Assembly: GCF_028554725.1 (NCBI RefSeq)
Contig: NC_071669.1
Location: forward strand, 2,867,501-2,931,500
Origin: Zeugodacus cucurbitae
Taxonomy: Eukaryota > Arthropoda > Insecta > Diptera > Tephritidae
Reading direction: 5' to 3'
DNA length: 64,000 nucleotides
The position numbers and the translations under genes are program-made. Position 1 is the first letter of the stretch. Every line of letters begins with the position of its first letter. Positions 35,847 through 47,811 of this stretch are shown piece by piece. A model generated the notes under the pieces. It made no database searches and was not told the origin of the DNA. It saw only the letters and a list, made by a program, of their open reading frames with translations.

Positions 35847-38800
35847 GATTTTACTATAAAATATGGATGACACTCACTGTTACTCAAATACTCTCCCTTC
35901 AGAATCACTAAATTGCCTACAGAAATTAGAAATTACAAAAGTTCAGATTCGTAGTCACGAAACATGACTGCTATCATAGTCACCTACTCGTCTGGCGTCC
36001 GCCGCAATAACCACAAAAAAGAATCCCGAGCGTACACAGCCAAGTGATGGCATCATTTGCACTCTCATATACTCGTACATATATTAATTAAAATGACCTC
36101 AACATTTCCAAACCTGAAATATGAACGATGAACGAATACTGACTGGTCTGGCGGGAGTGTAAATTAGTGTGAATACAGTGTTTTTGTTGTATTCCCCGTT
36201 CCTACTGGCGCACAAGTGAATGATCGGTACATTTATGAATTGAACTGAACCTTCACTTACCGGACAGGTCAATGGCAACAAACAACAATGCGACGCGTCT
36301 CGTAAACATAACCACAAACAGTGTAGACGAGGTATCGAAATGATTTTTGAATTGAAGAAATATTAAATGAGTGTATACCTCAAGAACTAGCAGTGGCGCA
36401 TGGAACGTGACGTGTGCACACGTGCCAAATGAGGAGTACAAAGGAAGGAAGACAGAAGTCAGTAAAAAGTATATGTAGCAAATCTCCTTTTGCACTGATT
36501 TCTTTGTGCAGGAAAATTTTATAAATATGTGGCGCATTAAAGCCTGAAAAGAGGTGGAGCAAATTTAAATTTATATACGAACGAGTTCTTGAAAAAAAAG
36601 AAACTTGCAAGTCGAGTAACAAAGTTAGAGACAAAGGCATATAAATTAATTACTTAAAAATAAACTTGATGGAATTGCCGGCAACAACAACAAAAGCAAT
36701 AACGCCACAAATTTCGAAAAAAAATAAGAAGACTTTCAAAGGCAATACTCAGGCGCTAACGAAGATCCTCACTTCGTAGTACAGATAAACCAAAAGCTGC
36801 AGCAAAGCGACACATGACAGACACAAACTGATTTATTTATAAAGAGCGAACGCTCGCGCCTTTGCGCCAGACAACTTGCAACGAAGTGCGGAAAAAAATC
36901 GCGAAAACTGCGTATTCCCTGCTACTCCATTTGGCTGAATGACTAACTCCAACGTAAGGAATTCTAGAAATTCGAGCATGTGCCGCAGGCGAGCGTAACG
37001 TGACTATGTGTTGTATGACTGGCGCAAACAGCCAAATCGGGGCGAGTACAGTAGTGTCCGAATGCCAAATGTGCGAAATATGGTATTATGTTGGAGCCAT
37101 CACGGTTGAGTAGCTTTTATTTCATCACTACATACGAACAGCGCACACACCTCCACAAACCGTACGATGACGAAGTCTCCACGTCGCAAGTATGACGCAT
37201 ACAAAACCAATGACGCTATATCAGCCAGCCGTTGTTCACACTCATTAAATTTCCAGAATCAACTGACCAATGACTACTGAAATCCGCAAATACTCGCATT
37301 TAAAGGCTGGAGCAAAGCATAAGCGTACGGCTCAAGAACTTAGCAACAACTAAGCGGCTAGTTGTGCGCTAATTGTGCGACAGTCAATGGACGCGCTACC
37401 TGAACCTGCGCTCCCCAACACGCTCCAACAATTATGACAAGCCAACAGCAGTACTAAACAACAGTGTCTGGAGGAAAAAAATCAGACGTTGAGATATACT
37501 AACTGACGTTCATTTGTGTGGAAAAAAACAAGCTTACGTTGTTGTTGTAGTTGGTATTTATTTCATTTACTTCCTAGTGCGCGTTTTTCAACTTTTTTCC
37601 ATATTTTTAAAAATCTCGTGCAACTATAAACAGTCGGGAGCGAGCGCGTTGCCACACTCTTGGGCGGAGTGGTGTTGGCGAAGGTTGTGTTCGCATGGGA
37701 GAGACCCGTTTGCTGGGCGCTCACTCATGTCTTCACACTCGCACGATCTTCGCAATATTTCGCGTTTGCGCTCACTCAGCCGAGCGCCAAATGTTTTGCT
37801 ATTGTTGTTGGCACGTTACTGTGATTTCTCCATCGTGGCGCGCTCTTTTTTCGAACGCTGCGGCTAGTGTCGGTTAAATGTAACGTCGTTTCAGCGCGAA
37901 TTCAAAATTTTGAAAATTTTCGTTACAAATACAAAAATTCGTATGCTCTCCGCTTGTGGCGCACATACACACGCACAACTGGCTGTTAAATTATCATATA
38001 TTTCGCCTTTTGTTGCGCGCGTTGCCATTGCCCAGTTTGTTGTGTTAGTGAGTTGATGTTCGTTTGGTTGTTGCTGATGTGCAGTTGTGGGGACTGTTAA
38101 GTTTGGTGAGTGCGCGCTTTTTTGTTGCTGGCGCTGTGTCGTGGCGGTTGTATTTCGAATTGAATTTTTGCGCGCAGCCAACAAGTGGCGGTTACTTTTC
38201 GAATTGACTCACGTCTTAGCGTTTCGGTGAAATACATTGGGCATCATATATTTCTACATACATATGTATGAATGTGTATGTATGTATAGAAATTGGTTAT
38301 ATTTTTGCAATTTAATGAAATCTTTGATTGATGAATAAAATTCAAGCTTTTTGAAATTGCAAAGGTACACTGATTCACTTGTAAATATATATGTAAGTAG
38401 ATATATTTTTTAACTATGGAGTCTCCAGTGCTTTGCAATGCAATTTTACAATTATCAATCAAGTTATAGTGGGAAATTATAATTATTATACTATAATCTA
38501 CCACGAAACTTTCGAGTTGAGTCAATGTACTTTACATTTGAAATAAGCGTCTAATAGAATACCAACGACTCTCTTGATCATTATTGCTTTTCCTGTTCAG
38601 TTTAACTGAGACAACTGCTGGACAATATGAGCAAACATTCCAGCAAATGACTTGGAAAATCCACACAGTAGATCGTAGTTTGGTTTCGGGCTCGTATGCA
38701 TTAGGCCGTGATAATCAACTTTTCTAAAACTGTGATCGTTTGATTTTCTTATTAAGACTCAAGGGTATTTCGGATATGTGACGAAATTCGTCTTCAATGA

Positions 38801-38989
38801 AGCCTCAACTGTTGATGATCGACTTTTGAAAACCCGCAATCGTTCAAGCGAAGTGTTTCTTATTCAAATTCAAGGTTCTAACAATCCGAATATGTGACGA
38901 AATTCGTCTATGAGTGAAGTACAACAAAAAAAGTAATCTTGCAAATGTTTAGTAAGCTAAAGGAGTTCAACGATCCTATTTTAGTTATA
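35847..38989. other. Gene-free DNA, locally GC-richer
   Basis: Nothing recognised. The stretch 36840-38190 has higher GC and many short overlapping frames without motifs (for example 37514-37867 + and 37891-38184 -). An acatacatatgtatg motif lies at about 38258. Confidence 0.5.
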
Positions 38990-40240
38990 AGACCTGTGTT
39001 CAAAAAATAACGGGAATTCAAAAAATAACGGGAATTTTTTGAAATTTCGACTTATCGAAAATTTATTATTTACATAAATGCCCCTGAATTATGCTAAAAT
39101 TGTCAGCTCTTTTCAGTGATTACTTTATGCTAAGCAGCCGTTAAGGTTAGATATGTATTTATGAGCTTATCGATTTTCGTCAGTGTGACATTTTCAAAAA
39201 ATCGTTTTTTGCTTATTCAATAGTTTACACTTTCAAAAATATCCTGTGAAAGTCCTATGAAAGTTCGTATCTTGAATAGTTTTTGAATGGCTGCGTTCTA
39301 AAGAGTGACCGCTCGTAGGCATAAGCCGCCGTAGTCGAAACTTCAAACGCATTTTTCTCGAAACGACATTTCTCAAAACTGCTGACATCATAACTCAATG
39401 AGATTTTGAACGATCGACTATCAAATTTAAACTGAGTATTGTTGAATATATTTACTATATGATTGGTTGAAAATTTGGCATTAAAAATACTACAATTTTT
39501 TAGCTAAAAAATGATTTTTTTTTCAGAACTATGCTATTTTGTTAATTTTAGATACTTATTTTTCAAAAATATTCAACTTTTTTTTACACCTTCGAAGGCA
39601 TATTATTACCGCTATTTTTCAATATTTTTGTAAAAAAAATCTTGAAATATAGCTGAAAATATACCTTGTTATGTCCAAAAAACTTCAAAACATTCGATAG
39701 AGTACTTTCTTTTAAAAAAAAAAGTTCACGAAAATCGCCAAATTTTTCATGGGTTACACTGGTATAGCTTCTTAAAAGCTCACACTTCGTTGCTTGTTCT
39801 TAAATTCTTGGCCAAAAACAATATTGCAACGATATATAGCTTCCATATTCGCCAGACATGACTCGGTGTAACTTTTTCCTATTTCCAAACCTTAAAGAGC
39901 CATCGTTTTACAAGTATACGAGAAATCACTGAAAGAGCCAAAGACTAACCCAAAAATCGGAGACGATGAGAAGTGTCTCGACGATCGGAAAAAGCGCTGG
40001 CATAAGTGCTTAATATTTAATGAGACTACTATTAAAAAAATCCCGTCATTTGTTGAACACACCTCGTCAAGTCGAGCCTCTTAATATTTAATGAGACTAC
40101 TATACTGTTACTATTTTCAAAAAAAAAATTCCCATTATTTTTTGAACACACTCGTCAAGTCGACCCTCTTAATATTTAATGAGACTACTTTACTGTTACT
40201 CTTTTCAAAAAAAATCCCGTTATTTTTTTAACACACCACG
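38990..40240 (+). mobile_element. mariner-like element, cgaggtgtgttc family, copy H, with duplicated ends
   Basis: The left end reads agacctgtgttcaaaaaata after TA, and tcaaaaaataacgggaatt is then repeated in tandem (38999-39017 and 39018-39036). The + strand from about 39780 encodes a decayed C-terminus (LPYSPDMT, FFLFPNLKE) matching copy F. The right end occurs three times in tandem, closing at about 40066, 40154 and 40240. The middle, about 39170-39770, is foreign AT-rich sequence that I could not classify. Confidence 0.8.
40009..40240 (+). repeat. Triplicated mariner 3' end
   Basis: Units start with cttaatatttaatgagacta at 40009, 40080 and 40168. Each runs to a copy of the mariner terminal repeat (ttgaacacac...cg), and the first two are followed by a tcaagtcga.cctc linker. 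Unit lengths are 71 bp (first unit, lacking an internal ~17 bp), 88 bp and about 73 bp. The linker is not part of copies F or G. Confidence 0.85.
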
Positions 40241-42240
40241 TCAAGTATAAAACCGTAAAAATGTATATCCGTTTTTTAAGAGAAAATATTAAAAATCACT
40301 GTGTCCAACCTTCAAATGAAAACCTCAAACCACACAAAAAATAGAGAAAAATAACCTCCATAAAAGTGTAAAAACCTATTGACAATTTGAAAAATACGTT
40401 TAAAGTAAACAGCCACAACCAAAGCAACACTGAACGAAATGCACTACACCAGACAACCAGCAGCATGCATAGCGATGCATTGTAGATCACCAGGGGGAAC
40501 CAGTGAAAATCACTTTATAGCAGCGGCGGCACTCATAACAGCTGGTTTAATTAGAGGGTTGGCGCTTTCAGCAGTGCAATAGACAATGCGATTGCGCAGC
40601 AGACATGTGTTAGGTGGTTTCACAACTACCTGTGCAATAAAGTGCAGCGTGCAACCCTTAAATTTCATTTCAAATACAAATAAGATGCAACGAAAGGATC
40701 AGCAATGATGAATATTATATTATAGGGGGGTACACGCACCACTCAACTGGTACTCTGGTACCCCACAAACCGTAGTGGCAGTTGTAGTATTATTATGAAT
40801 ACGGAAAGTCCTTGCCATTTGTGCGTTGAAATGTTTCCGGAAACGTGGTTTAAATGTACCTCATGTGCGCTAAAATTATGAAATTCCGTCTTTGTTGCCG
40901 TACCACTTCGCTCAGCTCTAGCTAGTACATTGAGTCTAATAAGACTGACGTGTATCTAACAAGTTTTGCTTACTCGCTCACTCAAATGTTTCCAAATGAT
41001 TTCGAATATTTTTATCTCTTCGAGAACAGCAGAACAACAACAACAAATACGTTAAACTGCAACGATTTCATCAGCTTATGTTTTATTAATTTAGACGGCA
41101 AATGTGACTTTCGTCACAAAGCAAAAACAAATGATTTGTTTATCAGTGGTTTTTTTTATTGTTGTTGTTGACATGGCGCTACTCAATATTTAGTAGTGTG
41201 GCATTTCCGAGAGTCGCTTATCAATTTAGCTACTCAATTATTATCAGAGCGAATGTTCTCAGAACTTCGCGAATCACGCTAGGGTTGTCTGCTCTGTCAA
41301 GTAATATGGTTTTAGAATATGTTTTAGATAATACTGTTTTTGAAGTATGACAAGTTGTGACTCATCTTGTTTTTGAGAATGCCAAATTTTATTTTTTTGT
41401 TTACAAACAATTTGATAACAGTTGTGTTTACAATTTCTGTATAAATATTTGCTTTTCAACTTCTGCTGGCCTCTGCTTTTCTGGTGCATGGCCTATCTAA
41501 CCTATCGAAGTGGAGTACGTGGTTAAAAGCTGTTCCAAAAAATGCTGCTTGTGACAGTATAAATTATGATGAAATTCAAAAATTAATTGAAAACACCAGA
41601 ATGCCTTGGTATTGAAGTAAGATTGTGAAATACTCAGGAAAGGCTGCACTACAAACCCTGAGATTATTGTCAGCTGTTGTGAACTGAATTAACTCTTTGT
41701 TGTCTACGCTGAATTGCAATTATCTGGCATATGAAAGGCTACTTATATTGTAATTTATTAAGTGATTTAATTATTATTTTTTTTTTGCAAAAAATTTCTA
41801 TAAAAAAATTTATAAAATCACGCTTATGGCCTGTGGCATATCAAGTATTTTTATTGTCTATTGCAGTCTATTGTTTTAGTGTATAATTGTTATTGAAGCC
41901 TATTTGTGTCAGTGAATGTGAAATGTTTAATATCATATTATTATTTTTTTTATTACCCGATTGTTCCTTACTCTCACACACTTTTGCGTGAAGTACCCTG
42001 TTGTATTTTTGTAGTCATATGCATGAATATGCAATTTTCCTATTTCATCATATTTTGAAAGTATTCCATATGCCAAGTACAATAATATTGCATACTGTTG
42101 TTAATTTCAGTCTGAGACTCCCCAATGGATGGAGCGCTTCAAAATTTGGCAACAATATGATAAATAATACCAAATATTGTTGTGAAAAAACGAACTGTTT
42201 TTCGGTTTATACAACAAATAGCCTGATCTATCTCATATTT
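40241..42240. other. Gene-free DNA
   Basis: No recognisable gene. A gggg tract with ggtacacg...ggtaccc lies near 40726-40765. Confidence 0.5.
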
Positions 42241-43275
42241 CAATTTTGATGGAATTTTTGAAATTTGAATTTAAAAGAATTTTTTTAGGAAATTCTAAAA
42301 TTTTTTCAGCGTTCTTTTTAAAAATCCAATTTTTATTAAATCTATTTTCTGTATTTTTTGAAATAATTCACGGTTTTCTTTATAATTTCGGTGGATCGAA
42401 TTTTTTTTTAATTTGAATTTAAATATTTTTTTAGGAAATTCTAACATTTTTTCAGCGTCCTTTTTAAAAATCCAATTTTTGCTAAATCAATCTTTGAATT
42501 TTTTAAAAATAATTCACGGTTTTCTGTCTAATTTTGATGGATCTATTTTTTTTATTTAAAATAATTTTTTTTTTGTACTAATTCAAATATTTTTTTAGAG
42601 TTCTTTTCAAAAATGTATTGTTTGGAAAATCTTTCTTTAATTTTTTTAAAAATTATTTACGGGTTTCTTTCTGATTTTGATGGTTCTACATTTTGGTTTT
42701 CTTTTTTAAATTTGAATTTAAATATTGTTTTAGGAAATGCTAAAATTTTTTTCAGCGTTCTTTTCAAATCTAAATCTGTCTTTGAATTTTTTAAAAATAA
42801 TTTACGGTTTTCTGTCTAATTTTGATGAATCTAATTTTTTTTTTTATTTAAAATAATTTTTTTTTGTACTAATTCAAATATTTTTTCTTGAGCTCTTTTC
42901 AAAAATGTATTTTTTATAAAATCTCTATTTAATTTTTTGAAATATTTAACGGTTTTCTTTATGATTTTGGTGGATCAAATTTTTTTTTTATTTTTTTTTT
43001 CTGAATTTAAAATAATTGTTTTTTACGAATTCAAATATTTTTTTAGAGTTCTTTTCAAAAATTGAATTTTTTCTAAAATCTTTCTTTAATTTTTTTAAAT
43101 AATTTACGGTTTTCTTTCTCATTTTGATGGATTTTCATTCTTTTCTTTCTTAAATTTGAATTTTAAATATTTAATTAAAAAAAAAAAATTCCGCGTTCGT
43201 TTCAAAAATAAAATTTTTGTAAAATCTTTCTTTGTATTTTTTTTTTTAAATAATTCACGAGTTTCTTCCTGAAAA
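42241..43275. repeat. AT-rich satellite-like array, ~146-bp unit, about seven copies
   Basis: Each unit carries a conserved core, a variant of cggttttctttctnattttgatgga. Cores begin at 42371, 42517, 42660, 42805, 42950, 43107 and 43258, giving intervals of 146, 143, 145, 145, 157 and 151 bp. Other shared blocks are ttttttaggaaattctaaaa, ttcagcgttctttt and aaaatctttctttgaattttt. Units have diverged by substitutions and T-run length changes. The period is near nucleosomal length. Confidence 0.88.
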
Positions 43276-45600
43276 AAATATTTAATTAAATTATAAATAT
43301 TTAATTAATATATAATTTATTTTATTTTTATTTATTTTTTATTATACCTATATTATTATGAGAAAACATTCGAATTTTATTTTTATTTTGTTTCAATTCA
43401 GCCAAGATATTTTCTATTATTTATGCTAAATACCTAATTACTAATCTACATTGTATATTGAATGTAAGGTAAATCCCCTTTAATAATGATAGTTAATTAT
43501 TAATTATCACATGATAAAACCTGTATAATTATTCGAACAATATCAAGTGCATATAGTAGAGATAAAAGTATAAATATTCATACTTTTGTTGTTATATTAA
43601 TCTGACTCAAATTCACGTGTTCTATTATTTTCCTTCCACACAACCACCCTACTAAATATCTATTGCATACATATGTACATACCAACAAACGTTCTGTTGA
43701 TACTCAATTACGAATAAACTGAGTGCTAGCTGTGCCATTAGCAAATTTCCACAGCGAAAACGTCATAGCTACAATGTTGCTAACACTCAATGCCTATCAA
43801 CTCATATTCATATGAATCTCAACATTTGTTTTGCTTTCTTTATGGAAATGCTGCAGTAAGCAGCCGAAATGCAGCTACAGTTCAAACTGTTGTTTTGTAC
43901 GCGCTACGCGTGCGCAACTGTACAAAAATTTCGAGTGGCTACAACAACTGAAGGAGAGCGTGACTGAGAGGAAGAATGAGTGTTAGTGCTGGTGAAGTAG
44001 TGAAATTTACATGCGTAGGTAATTACAGGGTACTATTGTATCTTTAAGTCATTTTATATTAATTGAGAACTGACAAAATTTACAATAAATTCTTCAAAAT
44101 TAAATATTTTTGCGTTAAAAAAATTTATTTTTCTATGTTTTTGAACTAAGTTTTCATACGAAATTTTATTAAATGTTCTTGAAGATGCCTTACATTAAAA
44201 ATATATACTTTAATATGAAAATTGTAATATTAGTTTAACACTATTTTAAGCAATTCCAAGCCTTCTCAATGCTCTTTCACTATTTTCCTCTAGTAGTAGT
44301 CTCACTTTTCTATTAAGAAAACCGCTCTGAGTATCTTATATTATTTTCTTCTACATTTTCAGACATATTCAGTTGCAATATCATCAATTCCGGTACAATT
44401 TGGATACCGCTGAAATACTGAACATCCAACACTACCATGCATCAGCGATTTTCATGTTGCTCCGCTTCAGCTACATGTTGACAAAGGAATTTCGCTCAAT
44501 GTCATACCTGTACGAAACGAAGAAGCATAGTTTTGAAATGAAGAAACAATTTAACGTGTCCTCTGCGCATGCGCTTACATACAAACAAACGTACTGGGTA
44601 CGACGTCAACTGTACTCATAGAAATATTTCACATTTCGTAGCAATGCGAGCACATCCATTGTTTGAGGGTTGAAAATGTGTCGAAATTCGTATGTACATA
44701 TGTAGCTTGGAGAATTATTATTGAGAACGCATACGATACATTTGTAGAGTCGCGGAAATCTGTATGAAAATGTGCCTAGAAAATAGGCATATACTGCGAC
44801 GGAATGGGGATGCTTTGGTATTGAGATACGCGATATTTGATAGCATTTTTTTTTTGTTTTTTTTTTTTTTGTAATAGTGAAAGGTGTTTTTAATTTGTTT
44901 TTGTAATTTACCTTGAACATAAACTTGAAGGTTAAATGATGTGCGGGGGTTAATGAAGGTTGAATTATGATAAATTGTAGGCCTTTAGTTTAGCTTAGTG
45001 AGGAACGTACTAAATAGTATTCTTAAGTTTAAGTAATTACAGTTTATTGTGTAAATTATTTATGAAAATGAAATTGTATACTCTTTATGTAAGAGTACAT
45101 TTCAGATATCAATTTCACATATTCCATGGAAATAAATAATTTCGTATATTTTCAAATAATTTTGTAATCACTATTTCACTTTAAATATATCATTGTATTA
45201 GTCAGAAGAATGAAATAAATTAGCAAAAAAATGTAATTGCTTATTTCACAAAAAAATATTTTTTTAAATGTTAAATGTTTATAACAAAAAAAATAATAAT
45301 AATTTCTCAACTAAGAACACTACAAAAATCAAGTTTGGTGCGATTATTTCAAGTATCACTATCTGCCAGCAACACTGAGAGCGAGAGAGAGCGCACAAAA
45401 CGCACTTCTTAAGAAGAGAAGGTACAAGGCAGTCGAAAATAAAAACAATTGTTTGAATTTTGTACGCTTGAAAAAAACATATTGAATATGCGAATGCCAT
45501 ATGAAACTGGAGAGTTGAGCAGAAACAACAACAATTACAGTGCATACAAGGAGAGTGCGAATGAAAAGCAACGACGCAATGTAACGTGAGCAGCACAATG
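43276..45600. other. Gene-free DNA with one strong palindrome
   Basis: No recognisable gene. An inverted repeat lies at 43893-43927: ttttgtac gcgc, then tacgcgt, then gcgc, four unpaired bases, and gtacaaaa. Poly(T) runs lie at about 44847-44872. Frames at 45279-45757 on the minus strand are hydrophobic but featureless and overlap in two phases. Confidence 0.5.
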
Positions 45601-45689
45601 TGAGAGAGATAGAGAGAGCTTGTGTGCGTGTGAACAAAACAAAAGAGCTGAAGAGCGCAGCAAAACAAATGAAAAATGTTTCCGCCGTC

Positions 45690-45830
45690 TTCGACTGGTG
45701 ACAGAGAACGTTAAATATAGAGAAGGTCCAATTGCGGACCAGCGTGTGAATTGTCAAAATCTAACAAAACACGATGAGCGTGTTTCACCTCAGCCAGCTC
45801 GGAAGGAGAAATTTTAACAGCGTCACGTTA
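45690..45830 (+). repeat. Left arm of a diverged inverted repeat flanking the trbl upstream region
   Basis: Three ordered blocks match the reverse complement of 47713-47811. Block 1 is agagaacgttaaatatagag plus aaggtcca at 45703-45730. Block 2 is gtgtgaattgtcaaa at 45744-45758. Block 3 is gatgagcgtgtttcacc plus tcag at 45773-45793. Spacings differ by small indels. Weaker similarity seems to extend on both sides. Confidence 0.78.
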
Positions 45831-47560
45831 ACATTGCTGAGCATTAAATGAAAAATATGCTCAGAGATTTACATTTCTATTATATCGGAATGTTAGCCCG
45901 TTTGCTTATATATTGATACATTTATATGCAATCTTATGTGCTAATATGATATTTATTTATGACTGCTTGCAAAATTTATTCAATTCAAATAAATTATGCG
46001 ATTTCAGAGGCATATTTGTCGGCATGTTTAAGCGGACCTACATATGAATGTAATGTTTTAAAATAATATACCTACTTTCATAAAAAATGCTTTTATTTTT
46101 ATATTAAATGCATTTCTTACAATACTAAAATTAACTACATATTTCATTATATGAGACTTGTATATACATACATGTGTATACCTAGATATATACAAAAGCG
46201 CTTACGTACATACATACATATGTAGATGCATATGTATGGACATCTTCCAAAATTCGTATTGTCTCGTTATCACTTATCAGTGAAGGTCATATGCACACAT
46301 TGTTACATATGCATTTACATAAATATGTTTGTATGTCATTGACGAACAAGTAATGCATACACAAACTTACATTCGCATACGCGTACACGTAAGTTTGTCA
46401 CCATCACAAAAAATCAAAAGTATTTTCTACAAAAACAACAAGCGCCTCAAACGCATAAGCAGCATCACAAGTCAATATGGCAGCCAATCAACGAAGCCAA
46501 ATTTTGTGGTACATACAACAAAACCATTTTCATTCATGAACGCAAGCGCACATTCACTTGGCAAAGTTGCTTCATTCATAAAAACAACGCCATACACACC
46601 TCCCTGCGCATGCCATGTCTACAAACGGCTTTTCGCGACGATGACAAAAATCATAAATTGAAGATTTTTCTAATGTTCCCTCCAGAAGGAAAATTTACAA
46701 CATCGCAAAAACCTAGGTACAAAAATGCCAACATAGCCCTTGAGTCGATTTAAAATATTTTTCAGCAAAAATTCTGATTTGAGGATCGCAAAAATTTATG
46801 TCGATATGTTTGCATGCTCATACATATTCATACATATTTACGACAAGCCGATTTTCTACCAACAACGCAATGTTGTGTCGTTTTGACGTCGCGCAGGCGG
46901 CCATCAAACCTTCGACACATCGAGCTTTACAGAGGCGTTTCAAGTGATCCCTCCCTAATTATAAATGCGCTAATTATGTATTGTATAGTATTGACCTACA
47001 ATTAGCAAATACAAATAATTAAATGTATTTAAATATTCTACCAATGTATTATGCCATATTTCAATGTACTACGACTGATTTCTGTAAGAATCAAGACATA
47101 AAAATTCAAACGATAACATGAGTTGGGGACCTGGACCCCTTCCCTTCGAACGTGCGACACTGCTTTGACTTGAGAACAAAAAATCACAATTTGCGGCCAT
47201 TCGTTGTCCGTGGCAACGAAGATTTTACAACAAACCATGAGGCTCATATTTACGCACATATGCATGTAAACAAATTTACAAACATTATGCGTATGGTTCT
47301 TTCGATTTTGTTTACATGCACACATAATTACAAATTATGCGCCAACTTTTATTCTTTTGGTATATTATCGAAACTTTTAATAACCAAAGAAAATAAATAT
47401 TCATATGTATGCAGTATATAATTATATTATATTTTAACATAAGTATATAAAATAATTATTTCATTATATACTTCAAAGCATTTTCTGGAATAAATCATAA
47501 AGTTTTGCATATATACGTATGTATTTTGATATTAAATGTAAATGAAATTATATAGCGAGT
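45831..47560. other. Gene-free DNA between the inverted-repeat arms, upstream of trbl
   Basis: No coding sequence is recognised. Several acatacatatgta motifs (for example about 46206) and alternating TA tracts occur. If trbl starts near 47.6 kb, this is its proximal upstream region. Confidence 0.5.
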
Positions 47561-47573
47561 CGTTTGCGCACTG

Positions 47574-47602
47574 TATATAAGCGAATCTGTAAGCGTACAG
47601 TT
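47574..47602 (+). promoter_or_regulatory. trbl: Putative trbl core promoter (TATA box and initiator-like site)
   Basis: TATATAAG at 47574-47581 is followed by ACAGTT at 47597-47602, one mismatch from the fly initiator TCAGTT. The A would be +1, with the TATA about 25 bp upstream, slightly closer than usual. It is the best TATA-plus-initiator pair in the kilobase before the trbl start codon and would give an unspliced 5' UTR of about 830 nt. No downstream promoter element is obvious. An unseen upstream exon or other start site is possible. Confidence 0.35.
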
Positions 47603-47686
47603 ATTAACATTCAAATTAACACAATTTTTCTCATTTAACACTGAAACCGCTCAATTCTGCTATTTTCGAGTGCGCTGATGTTAAAC

Positions 47687-47729
47687 CTGTGGTGAAACAC
47701 GCTAATAATTTTCTGTGGTGAAACACGCT
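47687..47729 (+). repeat. 17-bp direct repeat in the putative trbl leader
   Basis: ctgtggtgaaacacgct occurs at 47687-47703 and again at 47713-47729, identical and 26 bp apart. The second copy is block 3 of the inverted-repeat right arm. A single copy in reverse orientation lies in the left arm near 45776. Confidence 0.9.
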
Positions 47730-47811
47730 CATCTTGGCGAGTACCCCTGCGAAAAGAGGACCACTTTGACAATCGGCACACCATGAACCTTCTCTATATT
47801 ATACGTTCTCT
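47713..47811 (-). repeat. Right arm of the diverged inverted repeat
   Basis: In reverse complement the arm reads agagaacgtataatatagag plus aaggttca, then gtgtgccgattgtcaaa, then gatgagcgtgtttcacc plus acag. These match the left arm at 45703-45793 in order and spacing, with indels. The arms lie about 1.9 kb apart. The origin could be transposon termini or an inverted duplication of leader sequence. Confidence 0.78.

Noticed and set aside
37514..38184. Open frames on both strands in a GC-richer patch
   Set aside because: No motif, no start-site context and mutual overlap; higher GC alone lowers stop frequency.
45279..45757. Two overlapping minus-strand frames of about 130 codons
   Set aside because: Both phases give hydrophobic, low-information protein over CT-rich DNA. 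One overlaps the inverted-repeat arm, and no motif is recognised.
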